This document shows, piece after piece, positions 1-8,658 of a DNA stretch of 15,713 nucleotides (position 1 is the first letter of the stretch; the number at the start of each line of letters is the position of its first letter). A model generated the notes under the pieces. That model worked only from the letters and a program-made list of their open reading frames with translations, was not told the DNA's origin and did no database searches. Location: positions 1-15,713 of the forward strand of contig JNET01034295.1 in the NCBI GenBank assembly GCA_000697455.1, given 5' to 3'. The position numbers and the translations under genes are program-made. The DNA comes from Basidiobolus heterosporus B8920. Its lineage: Eukaryota > Basidiobolomycota > Basidiobolomycetes > Basidiobolales > Basidiobolaceae.

Positions 1-2525
1 ACCCATATCTTCCCTCAGAAGAAGCACAACTTGCGTTTGAGGAAGAACCAGAGGAGGTAGACTTGAATGAGCTCGAGCAGAGCCTTCAGGTTCCGAAGGA
101 GGATTATTATGGTGTTCTTAACGTGACACGTCGAGTATGAGGACTCTTTCTTTTATAAAGTTAGAAATGCGTAAAAATTAATTATGCTTGATGATAGGCA
201 ACTGAGGAGGAGATCAAGGATTCGTATCGTAAATTGTGTCGAACCTTCCATCCTGATAAACATACCGATCCAGAGTTACAGCAAATTGCCCAGTCAAGAT
301 TTCAAATCATTCAGAAGGCTTATGAAGGTAAATTTCAAGAAGAATGTTTGCTTTGCTTCCACTAATTGAACTTTATCTTTATCAAGTATTAACTGACCCT
401 ACCAAGCGTGCCTCCTACGACCATTACGGAGAGGAAGGACTGAGATATACTTTTGAACCTGGGACGAACTTCAACGATAGAAAAGAGGTAAATTGTTTGT
501 CTATCGTGAAATTTCCAACCAATTTATTCTAAAATAAGCGAACTGACATCTTACTTAGATGGAGGAGGAGCAAGAGAAGTTGAAGCGGAAGAAGCGAGAA
601 GAGGAGATCGAAAGCTTGATTAAAGTGAAGGTATAATAGTGTAGAACAAATGGTAATCTCAGACTTGATTGGAGTGAAACTGATCATTCTACCTAGAGTG
701 AAATCTCTGCTCAGGCCAATGCTACCCCTCTATTTGCCTTCCAACCTAGTCCATTCCGTGATCCCTCACTGCTAGGTAGGCTTAAGCAATGTGGCGTTTC
801 GCAGTTGTACATGAAGCATACACTACAGGTAAGATAGTCAGGGTAAGAATCTGGTTTGCTGTTCCGAAAGTAACATGACACACACCTTTAGACCAATATA
901 TTTGAGCAAACTCAGGCCGGTATTACCGCTACCATGTTATCCCGTAACTCTTTCGGAGGTGGAAACCTAACCGGTACCCTGAGACATACTTTTTCAGGTG
1001 CTTGTTGGGGAGAGGTGAGTTAGGTAGATAACATCGCCACATGAAAGCTCTTGACTAAGCCTCTTCAATTCCCTTTGTAGATAAGTACCACAGTTCTCAA
1101 CCCACGTGTTCTTCAAGGACGGCTCTTCTACAATCTGTCCCCAGATAGGTACTCAAGAATGAATAGCGTTACCTGATTGTAGCCCATACTTACCTGACTT
1201 GAACTTATTTAGCTTTATCGATTTCCACACCGTTGCTCAAACCGCTAAGATCCCCCCAAGCTTCTCTTTAACGGCTGGCCGACGTGTTGGTGCCACATCC
1301 ACAGGCTACGTAGCATTCAAGTCTGGCCAATACAGCCTTGGCCCTTGGGGTCGCCAAATCAGTCAGATGATGCATAGAGAATATTCGTCATTTGCCATAG
1401 GTGTTGCAAATCGTGCCGAAAAAAGGGAATACAACACTGAGCTTCAGGTAAGCGACTATTGATTCAAGTGGATTCCTCACAAATGGTCGACTTATTATTC
1501 GTTTTAGATGGGGCTGTCGGACTCGCACTTGACATTCGACTACACCTATACGCTCAATTCATCATCAAAACTAAACGCTGCACTTGTTGTATCCACCGGA
1601 GGACTGAATGTTGTAATTGGGGGAGATAGTGAAGTACACCCTCAACACAAGATTGGATTTTCGGTCGAATCAGGCATCCCCAGCGGAGTCACACTCAAGC
1701 TTAGGTTGGTTCGAATTTTCGCCGGTCGCGAACAAATTTGGTCGTTCAACTCATCATCCCTTCTGAATCTAGATACACTCGTCCGAACCAGCAGATATTT
1801 GTTCCGATCTTGATGTCACCCATCCTGAATGTTCGAGTAGCGCTGCTTAGTGTTTTGGTTCCCCTTACCGCTGGCTATGCTATTGATAAGGTATACCTTG
1901 AGCCAAAGAGAAAGAAGGAAATCGAGGAGTAAGTGCATGTTTATCACTTGTTTGCTGAATCCCTCCCATACTGAACCATTACTTTATCCAAAGGAAAATC
2001 AAGAATCTCCGTGAATATCATAGCGCTTACCTTGCTGCGCGCAAACGAGATGCTTTAAGAGTGACCACTTTGTTGCAGAAGCCCGCCTCAGAGAAAACCC
2101 AGGAAGAAGAGGCAAAGAACGGACTCGTCATTGTGAAGGCGTTATACGGAGTATTCGACAAGGAACATCCAGAATATGTTGCAGACGTGACGGTGGCTCT
2201 ACAAGCTCTGGTCCATGAATCACAGCTAATCATTGCTGGTGGCCACTCGAAGGTATAAATGCAATCTAGAATATCAACCTCGACACATTCATCTTACACA
2301 TTATTTAGTCCAACATCTCTGGTTTCTATGATCCATGCTTCGGGTCTCGCAAGCAATTGAAGATTCTTTACAGGTTCAACAGAAGAATGCATTCGGTGGT
2401 TGTGGCTGACACTAGCCCATTGGCTTGTCCATTAAGAGGTAAAGACAAGCGTGCCTTCAACTTCATCGCAATCTCATTACTCACTCTTACCGTACCATTT
2501 AGCTCACCTTATCCATGATGCTTGA
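1..2525 (+). CDS. DNAJC11-like mitochondrial J-domain protein, 5' end outside the window
   Basis: Thirteen exons can be joined in frame: 3-134, 198-327, 387-487, 559-630, 697-828, 892-1014, 1081-1148, 1213-1447, 1508-1704, 1773-1928, 1994-2252, 2309-2438, 2503-2525 (stop TGA). They give 585 residues; no in-frame ATG is visible, so the start lies upstream. Residues about 34-100 form a J domain (EDYYGVLNV, then HPDKHTDPE with HPD at 62-64, ending near RASYDHYGEEGL). The long middle part resembles the beta-rich region of animal DNAJC11. The C-terminal part matches the DUF3395 region (GLVIVKALYG, FYDPCFG). Human DNAJC11 is 559 residues; here an acidic stretch precedes the J domain. In animals DNAJC11 associates with MICOS/SAM complexes and affects cristae shape, so the same role is inferred. 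The 1705 donor (GTTGGT) is the least standard site. Convergent with the TMEM14-type gene. Confidence 0.88.
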
Positions 2526-2670
2526 TCATTCATTGGTTTTGAATGAGATCCTTCTCTCCGCATTTCATCATAATTCATGGTCAATTTGGCTCACATTCCC
2601 ATTCTCATCTCCCAACACCAAATCAAAATAATTATCACATTTCGAAATGCTCACATGTTCAAAGATTGAA

Positions 2671-2690
2671 AATAAATCGATCAATTTATT
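2671..2690. terminator. Bidirectional poly(A) signal between convergent genes
   Basis: AATAAAT (2671-2677) and ATTTATT (2684-2690) form a 7-bp inverted repeat around a 6-nt centre. AATAAA reads on the + strand 146 nt after the DNAJC11-like stop, and on the - strand 31 nt after the TMEM14-like stop. The placement suits a shared 3'-end element for both transcripts. That it works is inferred from the hexamers alone. Confidence 0.55.
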
Positions 2691-2720
2691 ATTCATTCAA
2701 GAATTTCCAAAGTTATTATC

Positions 2721-3269
2721 TCAAAGCAAAGCAGCCCCGTAACGGATGCTCATGATTAAGCTAGAGTGAGGATAATGAAGAAATTGACCAGGTAAATATA
2801 GTTGCTTGAAACCTCTACTTTCGTATAAATCGTTTACCTCAAAGCCGTCACTAAGCCGGCCGGCATAAATTTCCTGCCCTTTGAGAAGCGATAACCCATC
2901 AAAGCTAGCAGCGCACTCGAGGTAACTAACAAAAGTTCCTTTCGTTAATAAACACATGGAATTTGGGCGGTTTAAGCTGAATAAAAGCAAACTAATCTAG
3001 AAACGACACTTTACGTAAAGCCATGTAAACATCTTGGGGATTTTGACTAACTCGGGTGGCAGAGTAGGCCATAACACCACCGAAAGTGACACCAGAGATT
3101 AAAGAAGCTACACTGCCTATCATGTTCGAAACGTTAGCTCTAACTTCCTTTTTTTTGCCAGCAAAAGAGCATCTTATAAACTCCAAAGCTTACCAGCTTT
3201 GATAAACCCAATCAAGCCACCAATTATGATAACTATAGCATAAGCGTAACCAGCAAAATCTTGAGCCAT
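2721..3269 (-). CDS. TMEM14 family small membrane protein
   Basis: Four exons on the minus strand, 3269-3194, 3116-3015, 2925-2838 and 2760-2721, splice in phase to 101 residues (MAQDFAGYAY at the start, stop TGA). Introns are 77, 89 and 77 nt. The protein is almost all membrane: hydrophobic stretches near 8-24, 27-45, 57-72 and 81-100. Family marks are IKAGSVASL (23-31), an asparagine-proline bend SQNPQDV (49-55) and GYRFSKGRKFMPAGLV (70-85), which match the TMEM14 pattern of MG.RF...KFMPAGL. Relatives include human TMEM14C, a mitochondrial protein needed for haem synthesis, and yeast Tmh11/Tmh18. A mitochondrial membrane location is inferred from those relatives. The first donor is GTAAGC; the second lies in the 12-bp palindrome at 3009-3020. 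Upstream it shares a divergent region of about 800 bp with the MIR gene. Confidence 0.88.
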
Positions 3270-4067
3270 TGTTTGTCTCTAGAAATACGAGTGGGTAAAG
3301 AAGATATGTGGTTGGAGTGGGATTTTGCGAGCAAATTCACATGTCGTCCTCTATCATTGTCGAATGTTTGATTCTAGAATGCCTTGTTACAACTTGGGAT
3401 AACTGAATATTATTTAAGCATGAATTGATGAATCAAATTGACATCATTCGTGAGAAATGCAAGGGAATAGACCACCAGGTGAAAAACGAGTTACGAACGC
3501 GTACGGTTATTACGAAAGTTAGGCATGTAGTAGCACTAGCCAATGTCTGGGTGGCTATTCTTGGGATGTCCTAGCATTTGAACCTTTTATTAATGTCTAG
3601 TTCAATTTACATCAATTTTACGTTTACCTTTATCTACTTACCTTTATGCAGAGTCACATTCTTGTACGCTTTTCATTTCCAAATGGGGATACCTAATGTT
3701 AAGTAATATCAACTAAAACCAATAGAATATGCATAACCTTGATCGATTGCCTACAATGAACATCACTATTTTACTGTATTATGCTGTTATGAATGTCAAC
3801 CATCTGCCCCTAACCCTTGCCCGGCCTTACCAAATCCAAGTTGCTTCATTTCATTTGTGTCATCAGAAGACCTAACCTGTTCACTCCGCATCGAGAGGTC
3901 GAAGGCTTGTACTTTCGCCAGGGACTAAACACCATTCGCTAGGTGTGTTCCAATCTTACAACGTCATCATAGAAGCTGGTAGTAGCGAGGAATTTGTTGG
4001 TATAAAAGACACGACAATACTCGAGTTCTTGTTATCACTTAACCTTTTTCACACTTTATATTTTACA
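3270..4067. promoter_or_regulatory. Divergent promoter region of the TMEM14-like and MIR genes
   Basis: About 800 bp without a supported gene. It separates two divergent starts (ATG complement at 3269, ATG at 4068). Besides the TATA box at 4001, one TTCTAGAA (3372-3379) looks like two inverted nGAAn units of a heat-shock element; a single pair is weak evidence. No tRNA or repeat was seen. Confidence 0.5.
4001..4008 (+). promoter_or_regulatory. TATA box of the MIR gene
   Basis: TATAAAAG lies 60 nt before the ATG at 4068, followed by a pyrimidine-rich leader (about 4026-4061). This spacing leaves room for a transcript start near 4030 and a short 5' UTR. It argues that the ATG at 4068, not any codon further upstream in the same open frame, is the start. 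Confidence 0.6.
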
Positions 4068-5450
4068 ATGTCTAATCAACCCAATATGCCCCAAGGTGGT
4101 TACTCCAGCGGTAACAGCAACTACGGAAAACCTCAATCTAATGACTATAACTCTAATCACTCCAGTGGTGGTTTCGGTGGTAGTGAAACTAAACCTCACG
4201 GAAACAATCAAACAAGCGGTAGCTATGGAAGCAGTCAATCCGGAAACGTTTACGGAAACAACAATTCTAGCTACGGAAGTAACCAACCAGGGAATGGCCA
4301 TGGAAACAGTCAATCAAACTATGGAAGCAGCCAATCTGGAAATGGTTACGGAAACAACCAGACTAGTCAATCCAGCTATGCTGGTAACCACTCAAACTCG
4401 GGAAATAACCAACCCAGTGGCGGTTATGGCAGCAAAGAGACCCACGGTAGCTCAAACAACTTTGCAAACGCCCCCCAAGGCGGTGGTAACTACAGCAATG
4501 CTCCTTCAGGCGGCTATGAAAAGCCTATGAGCAAATACCAAGAAGACGAAGACAATAAGCAAAAGTGGAAGATTGGTGGTGGGATTGCCGCTGGAGTACT
4601 CGCAGCCGGAGCTGCAGCTTTCGGTGCTAAATATTATATGGATCATAAGGAACAAGATGAAGAAGAGCACGCTCCACTCCAAGAAAATAAGCCTGCCAAT
4701 TACAACAGCAATAGTAATGCTCCACTAAACCCTGGTGAATCCAAGCCCATCACTCAGAATTATCAACAACATAACGAAGAAAAGAAAAATGAAAATCAAC
4801 ACCAGACACAGAAACATGAGCAACAATATAAGCCATCTTCTGACTCGCATCGTCCTTCAGGTGCTCAGGGTGTTACTCCACACGCTTATCCTTTAATTGA
4901 ACATAATTCTGGCGAAGAGCAAATTAAAATTGGCTCAAAAATTGCTCTCAAGCATAATATGACTGGGCGTTTCCTTGCTCACAGTCAGAATAGCCCTACC
5001 AATGACAATGGTGGTTCTGGTCAACACCTTCTTTATTGCTCTGGTTGGAATGTTGGCAGTGAGGAATACTGGCAAGTCCTTCCAGCTAATGGAGAAGTGC
5101 TTGTTCCTGGACATGCGTTAGAGTATGGAACTTATATTCGTCTTCGCCATGTAGGAACCAAGCGCCAGGCTCACAGCCATAACGGTCTCAAAGCACCCCG
5201 TAGTGGACAACAAGAAGCAACCGGTTTTGGTGGAGAAACATCCAGCGACCAGAATGATCACTGGGTTGTTGAAAAGTACGGTGGCGGGCATGGCCATTGG
5301 TCAGCTAACGATGTTGTATCCTTCCGTCATGCTGAAACAGGACGTTACTTGCACTCTCATCCAGAGATGTTAGATGATAATCGTCAGGAAGTAACATGTG
5401 GTGGAGATGGTAGAGATGAGAATGATAAGTGGAGAGTATGTTTCCATTAA
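4068..5450 (+). CDS. Prion-like, MIR-domain protein without signal peptide
   Basis: A single exon encodes 460 residues. The frame is open further upstream, but the first ATG is 4068, in context ACAATGTCT and preceded by a TATA box. Residues 1-150 are nearly all G, N, S, Q and Y, with three 16-residue tandem units (52-99). Residues 166-190 (KWKIGGGIAAGVLAAGAAAF at the core) are a glycine/alanine-rich hydrophobic segment that could span or bind a membrane. Residues 190-285 are a polar linker rich in N, Q, E and H. Residues 285-460 hold three MIR-type repeats, each with the same core: KHNMTGRFLAHS (295-306), RHVGTKRQAHSH (360-371), RHAETGRYLHSH (420-431). MIR repeats form beta-trefoils in protein O-mannosyltransferases, SDF2, IP3 and ryanodine receptors. 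Here no signal peptide precedes them, so a cytosolic or membrane-tethered form is inferred; the ligand is unknown. Convergent with the TMEM170 gene. Confidence 0.85.
   Translation: MSNQPNMPQGGYSSGNSNYGKPQSNDYNSNHSSGGFGGSETKPHGNNQTSGSYGSSQSGNVYGNNNSSYGSNQPGNGHGNSQSNYGSSQSGNGYGNNQTSQSSYAGNHSNSGNNQPSGGYGSKETHGSSNNFANAPQGGGNYSNAPSGGYEKPMSKYQEDEDNKQKWKIGGGIAAGVLAAGAAAFGAKYYMDHKEQDEEEHAPLQENKPANYNSNSNAPLNPGESKPITQNYQQHNEEKKNENQHQTQKHEQQYKPSSDSHRPSGAQGVTPHAYPLIEHNSGEEQIKIGSKIALKHNMTGRFLAHSQNSPTNDNGGSGQHLLYCSGWNVGSEEYWQVLPANGEVLVPGHALEYGTYIRLRHVGTKRQAHSHNGLKAPRSGQQEATGFGGETSSDQNDHWVVEKYGGGHGHWSANDVVSFRHAETGRYLHSHPEMLDDNRQEVTCGGDGRDENDKWRVCFH
4221..4364 (+). repeat. Three 48-bp in-frame tandem units in the MIR gene
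   Basis: Each 48-bp unit encodes 16 residues of the type [S/N]YGS[S/N]Q[S/P]GNxxGNxx[S/T]. The units sit at 4221-4268, 4269-4316 and 4317-4364 and differ by several substitutions, so the duplications are not recent. Looser copies of the same theme flank them. Confidence 0.75.
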
Positions 5451-5924
5451 GAAACATAAGCCATCAGAGAGTAATTGGGATATTTTGACAACTCGTACAA
5501 TAATACATCTGGATAACCTATACCCTTGATCATTCTTGCATGTTTACATTTAGCACTAATAAATTTCATGACTGATTACCCACTTGCCACTTGGTTTTTA
5601 TCGAGAAAAGTTAATTCTAGTGGATGTTCATGTAAGCATTCATTCATTCTTGAATTATTTTGGTATTACTCAGACTCAATATTAATGTTTGGATATGGTT
5701 AGCGAGTGGAATGGAAAAAGGATGCATGTTGGTCTGGATAGGTGATTGATTGCTCATAACAAAACCCCATCATGACGATTAAAAAAGAGGAATAAAGGAG
5801 TTGCTATATACACGATGGATTTGTGAAGGTGCCACAGTAAAGAGTGGTGGGTCGAAAGTAGAACGCTGCTAGGTATGAATATGTGCTTTGATACAATGTA
5901 CATAAAGTAAGGAAATCAAGAAGA
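5451..5924. other. Convergent intergenic region, MIR gene and TMEM170-like gene
   Basis: No coding frame is supported in these 474 bp. They must hold the 3' UTRs of both flanking genes. + strand AATAAA hexamers occur at 5558-5563 and 5791-5796; the first is 108 nt after the MIR stop and is the likelier signal. I found no AATAAA for the minus-strand gene. Confidence 0.5.
5558..5563 (+). terminator. Likely poly(A) signal of the MIR gene
   Basis: AATAAA 108 nt after the stop codon of the MIR gene. The hexamer and its distance fit a 3' UTR of ordinary length; nothing more is visible. Confidence 0.4.
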
Positions 5925-6461
5925 TTATAGGATTGAGGTAACTGTACTATAAGAGCTCATGATGCAGACTAGGGTATATATCATGCCCCAAAGACAAGGT
6001 ACCCAAGTGGACATCCGGAAGGAACCCGCGTTGTAAACGATCGCCAGTACAAGTCCTTTTGCAACAAAACACATCAGTATATACAATAGGGGATTCCTAG
6101 ATCCAATCAAGAACGATTGCCTTACCTATAACTGAGCCACTACAAAATGCTGCGAGACCGCCAAAGAGTATGAAGGTAAAGGGAATTAAGAAAGACCATC
6201 GAGTGCGTTTAATAGCAAAGTAAGCCCAAATGCCAAGAACTCCGTGTACTACACTTGAAAAGATCAAGGTCCAAACCGTCGTGAAAATCCAAACATCTAA
6301 GAAGAACCGATTACTTACTAAACAAACATCCCCTTTAACCAAGTCAACTTACCATGTAAGTAGTATAAATATGTGCCCTCAACATCTCCACTAAACGGCC
6401 AATATAGTGACGGCCACACTGGTCCAACATATCCCGGAGGTATTGAAGGAAGGTAGGACAT
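5925..6461 (-). CDS. TMEM170 family ER/nuclear-envelope membrane protein
   Basis: Three exons on the minus strand, 6461-6353, 6296-6126 and 6055-5925, splice in phase (both introns after the first base of a codon; 56 and 70 nt) to 136 residues ending in TAA. The N-terminus is proline and aromatic rich (MSYLPSIPPGYVGPVWPSLY) and probably faces one side of the membrane. Three membrane segments follow, near 39-64, 70-101 and 109-134, as in the TMEM170 family. The core DVWIFTTVWTLIFSSVVHG matches the family pattern of an aromatic-rich first helix followed by a histidine-glycine. Human TMEM170A shapes ER sheets and affects nuclear pore formation, so a role in ER or nuclear-envelope form is inferred. 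An in-frame extension upstream of 6461 has no ATG. The start lies only 52 bp from the ATG of a possible divergent gene on the other strand. Confidence 0.82.
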
Positions 6462-6513
6462 AGATATGATATTACTGAGTATAAAGAAAGGTAATATAAT
6501 CAATTAATGGCAC

Positions 6514-6823
6514 ATGACAATTGATATAGAAGAATTCCTTTTAATTCGTTCCAAACTAAGCATTTAATACCTCCGGTTCTCCCTTTACGATGATTTTCAT
6601 CCTCTCGTTCAAAATGATTTACCCGTATTTCTAATGGTGATTTTACTCGCAATTTGTTCCAATTTTTCCTGGTCGATCATCCAATCAGATCAATGCCAAC
6701 GGTATCTCTGGTAAACAACTCGAGGAATGGAAAAGCTTCGGCAATCTTTGCATCCATGATGCTATGATGCGATCAAGTCACCGAATTGTGAGAGAATGGA
6801 AAGAGTGGGCGGAAGATGATTAA
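6514..6823 (+). pseudogene. Possible small spliced gene with interrupted frame, product unknown
   Basis: A frame beginning ATG at 6514 (MTIDIEEFLLIRSKLSI) meets TAA at 6565-6567, then continues in the same phase as protein-like sequence (RFSLYDDFHPLVQNDLP) to 6624. There a GTATTT donor and a TCAG acceptor bound a 64-nt intron (6625-6688), the commonest size here. The next exon, 6689-6823, stays in phase and encodes 44 charged, helix-prone residues (INANGISGKQLEEWKSFGN at its start, REWKEWAEDD at its end). AATAAA follows 40 nt after the stop. Against it: the single TAA, no AG between 6568 and 6686 that could serve as an earlier acceptor, and only 52 bp between this ATG and the divergent TMEM170 ATG. 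It could be a decayed gene, a sequence error, or a gene whose first exon I have misplaced. I do not recognise the family. Confidence 0.35.
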
Positions 6824-6845
6824 GGTTAGGTCTTCTATATGAAGG

Positions 6846-6869
6846 ATTTATTTAATGTATGAAATAAAT
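6846..6869. terminator. Bidirectional poly(A) signal, AT-rich inverted repeat
   Basis: ATTTATTT (6846-6853) and AAATAAAT (6862-6869) are perfect 8-bp inverted arms around an 8-nt loop. AATAAA on the + strand (6863-6868) is 40 nt after the stop of the possible small gene. On the minus strand AATAAA (6852-6847) is 171 nt after the IDH1 stop. The design is like the element at 2671-2690. Confidence 0.5.
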
Positions 6870-7022
6870 TAAACTCGAAATCAACCAAGATTTAGCATTC
6901 AAAAGGCAGCAAATGTGAATTATGTAAAATCACTGTGATTTATATTGTGAAATAGAAAAAATGTACTTTGAGGGAATGAAGTGTGCAGTGAGTGTTGGTG
7001 CTGATGGTCGTGTTTTGCTTCT

Positions 7023-8334
7023 TTACAGGTTTTTGATGACTGCGAGAGTGAAATCGGTGGTGGATGAGTTACCTCCCATATCAGGAGTGCTGACCTTTCC
7101 TTCTTCGATAGTCTTGTAAACAGCCTTGTAGATTTGGTTAGCATATCCATGAAGACTCAAATGACGAAGCAACATGACCGATGACAAGATTAGAGAGGTG
7201 GGGTTAGCGGTGTTTTGTCCGGCAATGTCTTTACCAACGTGACGGCATCCAGGCTCAAACATGGCATACTCACGGCCGATATTGCAGCCAGGAATGATAC
7301 CAGGCCCACCGACAAGGGCAGCACCAACATTACTGATGATGTTACCGTAAAGGTTGGGAGTGACCATGACATCAAACTGTTGAGGCTTGGATACGAGTTG
7401 CATAGCGGTGTTATCAACAATCATGTCGTTGAATTGAATGCCAGAGGATTTGTATTCTTCAGCAACGTCACGACAGGTTCGAAGGAAAAGACCATCGCCC
7501 AACTTCATGATATTAGCTTTGTGAATGCATGTGACCTTCTTTCTATTGTTTCTGATGGCATAATCGAAAGCAAAGCGAGCGATACGCTCAGCCTTTTCGC
7601 GGGTGGTAACCTTGAGAGATTCGACAACACCAGGGTAAGATTGATGCTCTAAGCCAGAGTATTCACCTTCAGTGTTCTCACGAATAATAGTGAAATCAAC
7701 ATTCTGATGACGGGAAGGATATCCGGGAATGTTCTTGACAGTCACAACACCCGCATACATATCCAAATCTTTACGCATGGCAACATTGAAGGAGGAATGA
7801 CCGAGCTTCGACACTGGAGTATAAAGAATACCTACGGATTGCTTGGTTTAATCTCTAGAGTCCTGATGACTATATTTAACAAACCACATACCCTTAAGTC
7901 CGATTTTGTTTCTTCTGAAGCTATCAACACTTTGCTTCAACAAATTCTCGTCAGTAGTATAGCCACTTACATCAAATTGCTCCCAATCAACGGGAACGTT
8001 GGCAGCAGTGAAGATGGCTTTGACGGAGGCGGCGGTTTCTTGACCGATACCATCACCAGGGATAAGAGTTGCAGTATATCTACCACCGAGTTTATTTCCA
8101 GTGAAAGGTCCCTGAAAACGGAGGAGTTAGCTAAGAGTAGAAAGTGACAAAAATAGTCTATAAAGAGACATACACTTTGAGCCTCAGGGACAGTGCCCAT
8201 GCCACGAACCAAAATGGCCTAGAGGGAGAAGATACAGATAAGTATAGTCTTCCTAAGAGAATAAGCAAACATTAACGCACTCTTTGCGCAATGGAGGCAA
8301 CTTTAATGGAAGGTCTGGCGAAGCTCTTAAGCAT
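7023..8334 (-). CDS. IDH1: NAD-dependent isocitrate dehydrogenase, regulatory subunit 1, mitochondrial
   Basis: Four minus-strand exons, 8334-8281, 8218-8174, 8111-7892 and 7831-7023, splice in phase to 375 residues (yeast Idh1: 360). The first exon encodes MLKSFARPSIKVASIAQR, a basic, serine-rich leader typical of mitochondrial import. The mature part has GRYTATLIPGDGIG (43-56), RENTEGEYSGLEH (157-169), HKANIMKLGDG (210-220) and the C-terminal GGNSSTTDFT. Subunit type is set by IVDNTAMQLVSKPQQFDV (from 244), MFEPGCRHVGKDIAGQN and related blocks, which follow yeast Idh1 and not the catalytic Idh2. With Idh2 it forms the octamer that oxidises isocitrate to 2-oxoglutarate in the TCA cycle; subunit 1 mainly binds AMP and citrate. 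Introns are 62, 62 and 60 nt. The first donor, GTGCGT, is weak but the frame requires it. Convergent with the small gene at 6514-6823. Confidence 0.95.
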
Positions 8335-8658
8335 GTTTACGGATAAGTAGAAGATACAAGTACGAGTAAGGGAACAAAGTATCGGTTCGACTGTCAGACG
8401 AGGAGTTCAGTTATTTTATTAAAAAATGGGAGAAATCGAGGGAGAAAAAAACGACAACCAGAATCATGCGTAATCTTACTTGGTTGGTTAAAAGAGTAGG
8501 GTAATCATACCAAATTCGGAAGGCAGTCTACCGTAGGAGTTGGGGAAGTTCACTTACTAGTAGAAAAATAGCTCCGTATCAAGGCTTGAAATCGCATATA
8601 TGGCATTTATTCATGACGTCAAATGGATATGTCAGTCAACCTTGTAAATAGATGCTGG
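8335..8658. promoter_or_regulatory. Upstream region of IDH1, shared with a possible divergent gene
   Basis: No coding frame is supported. The stretch holds an A/T-rich tract (8409-8425) on the IDH1 side, which may keep nucleosomes off the promoter, and a palindromic TGACGTCA at 8614-8621 on the other side. Confidence 0.4.
8614..8621. promoter_or_regulatory. CRE-type palindrome TGACGTCA
   Basis: A perfect full CRE, the site for CREB/ATF bZIP dimers. It lies 37 bp before the ATG of the possible gene at 8659 and 279 bp upstream of the IDH1 start. In fungi such sites serve Atf1/Sko1-type stress regulators. Which gene it would serve is unknown, and an 8-mer can occur by chance. Confidence 0.35.

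Noticed and set aside
1-2525. Possibility that the two J-protein genes (here and at 9853-10723) are a tandem duplication
   Set aside because: They share only the J domain; lengths, other domains, introns and closest families differ, so the proximity is likely chance.
3009-3020. 12-bp palindrome CTTTACGTAAAG at the second TMEM14-like donor
   Set aside because: It is explained by a codon end meeting a GTAAAG donor; no separate role is suggested.
4096-4530. Second long + strand frame and a minus-strand frame (4056-4313) inside the MIR gene
   Set aside because: Both arise from the repetitive G/N/S/Q codons of the real frame; their products are threonine/valine-rich low complexity with no domain.
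7832-7970. GTAAGT donor-like site inside IDH1 exon 3 (minus strand, 7970-7965)
   Set aside because: Its use would remove 139 nt and shift the frame; the intact exon encodes the conserved EQFDVSGYTTDENLL region.
8384-8396. GGTTCGACTGTC, similar to a tRNA B box
   Set aside because: It lacks the terminal CC, and no A box or acceptor stem is found at the right distance.
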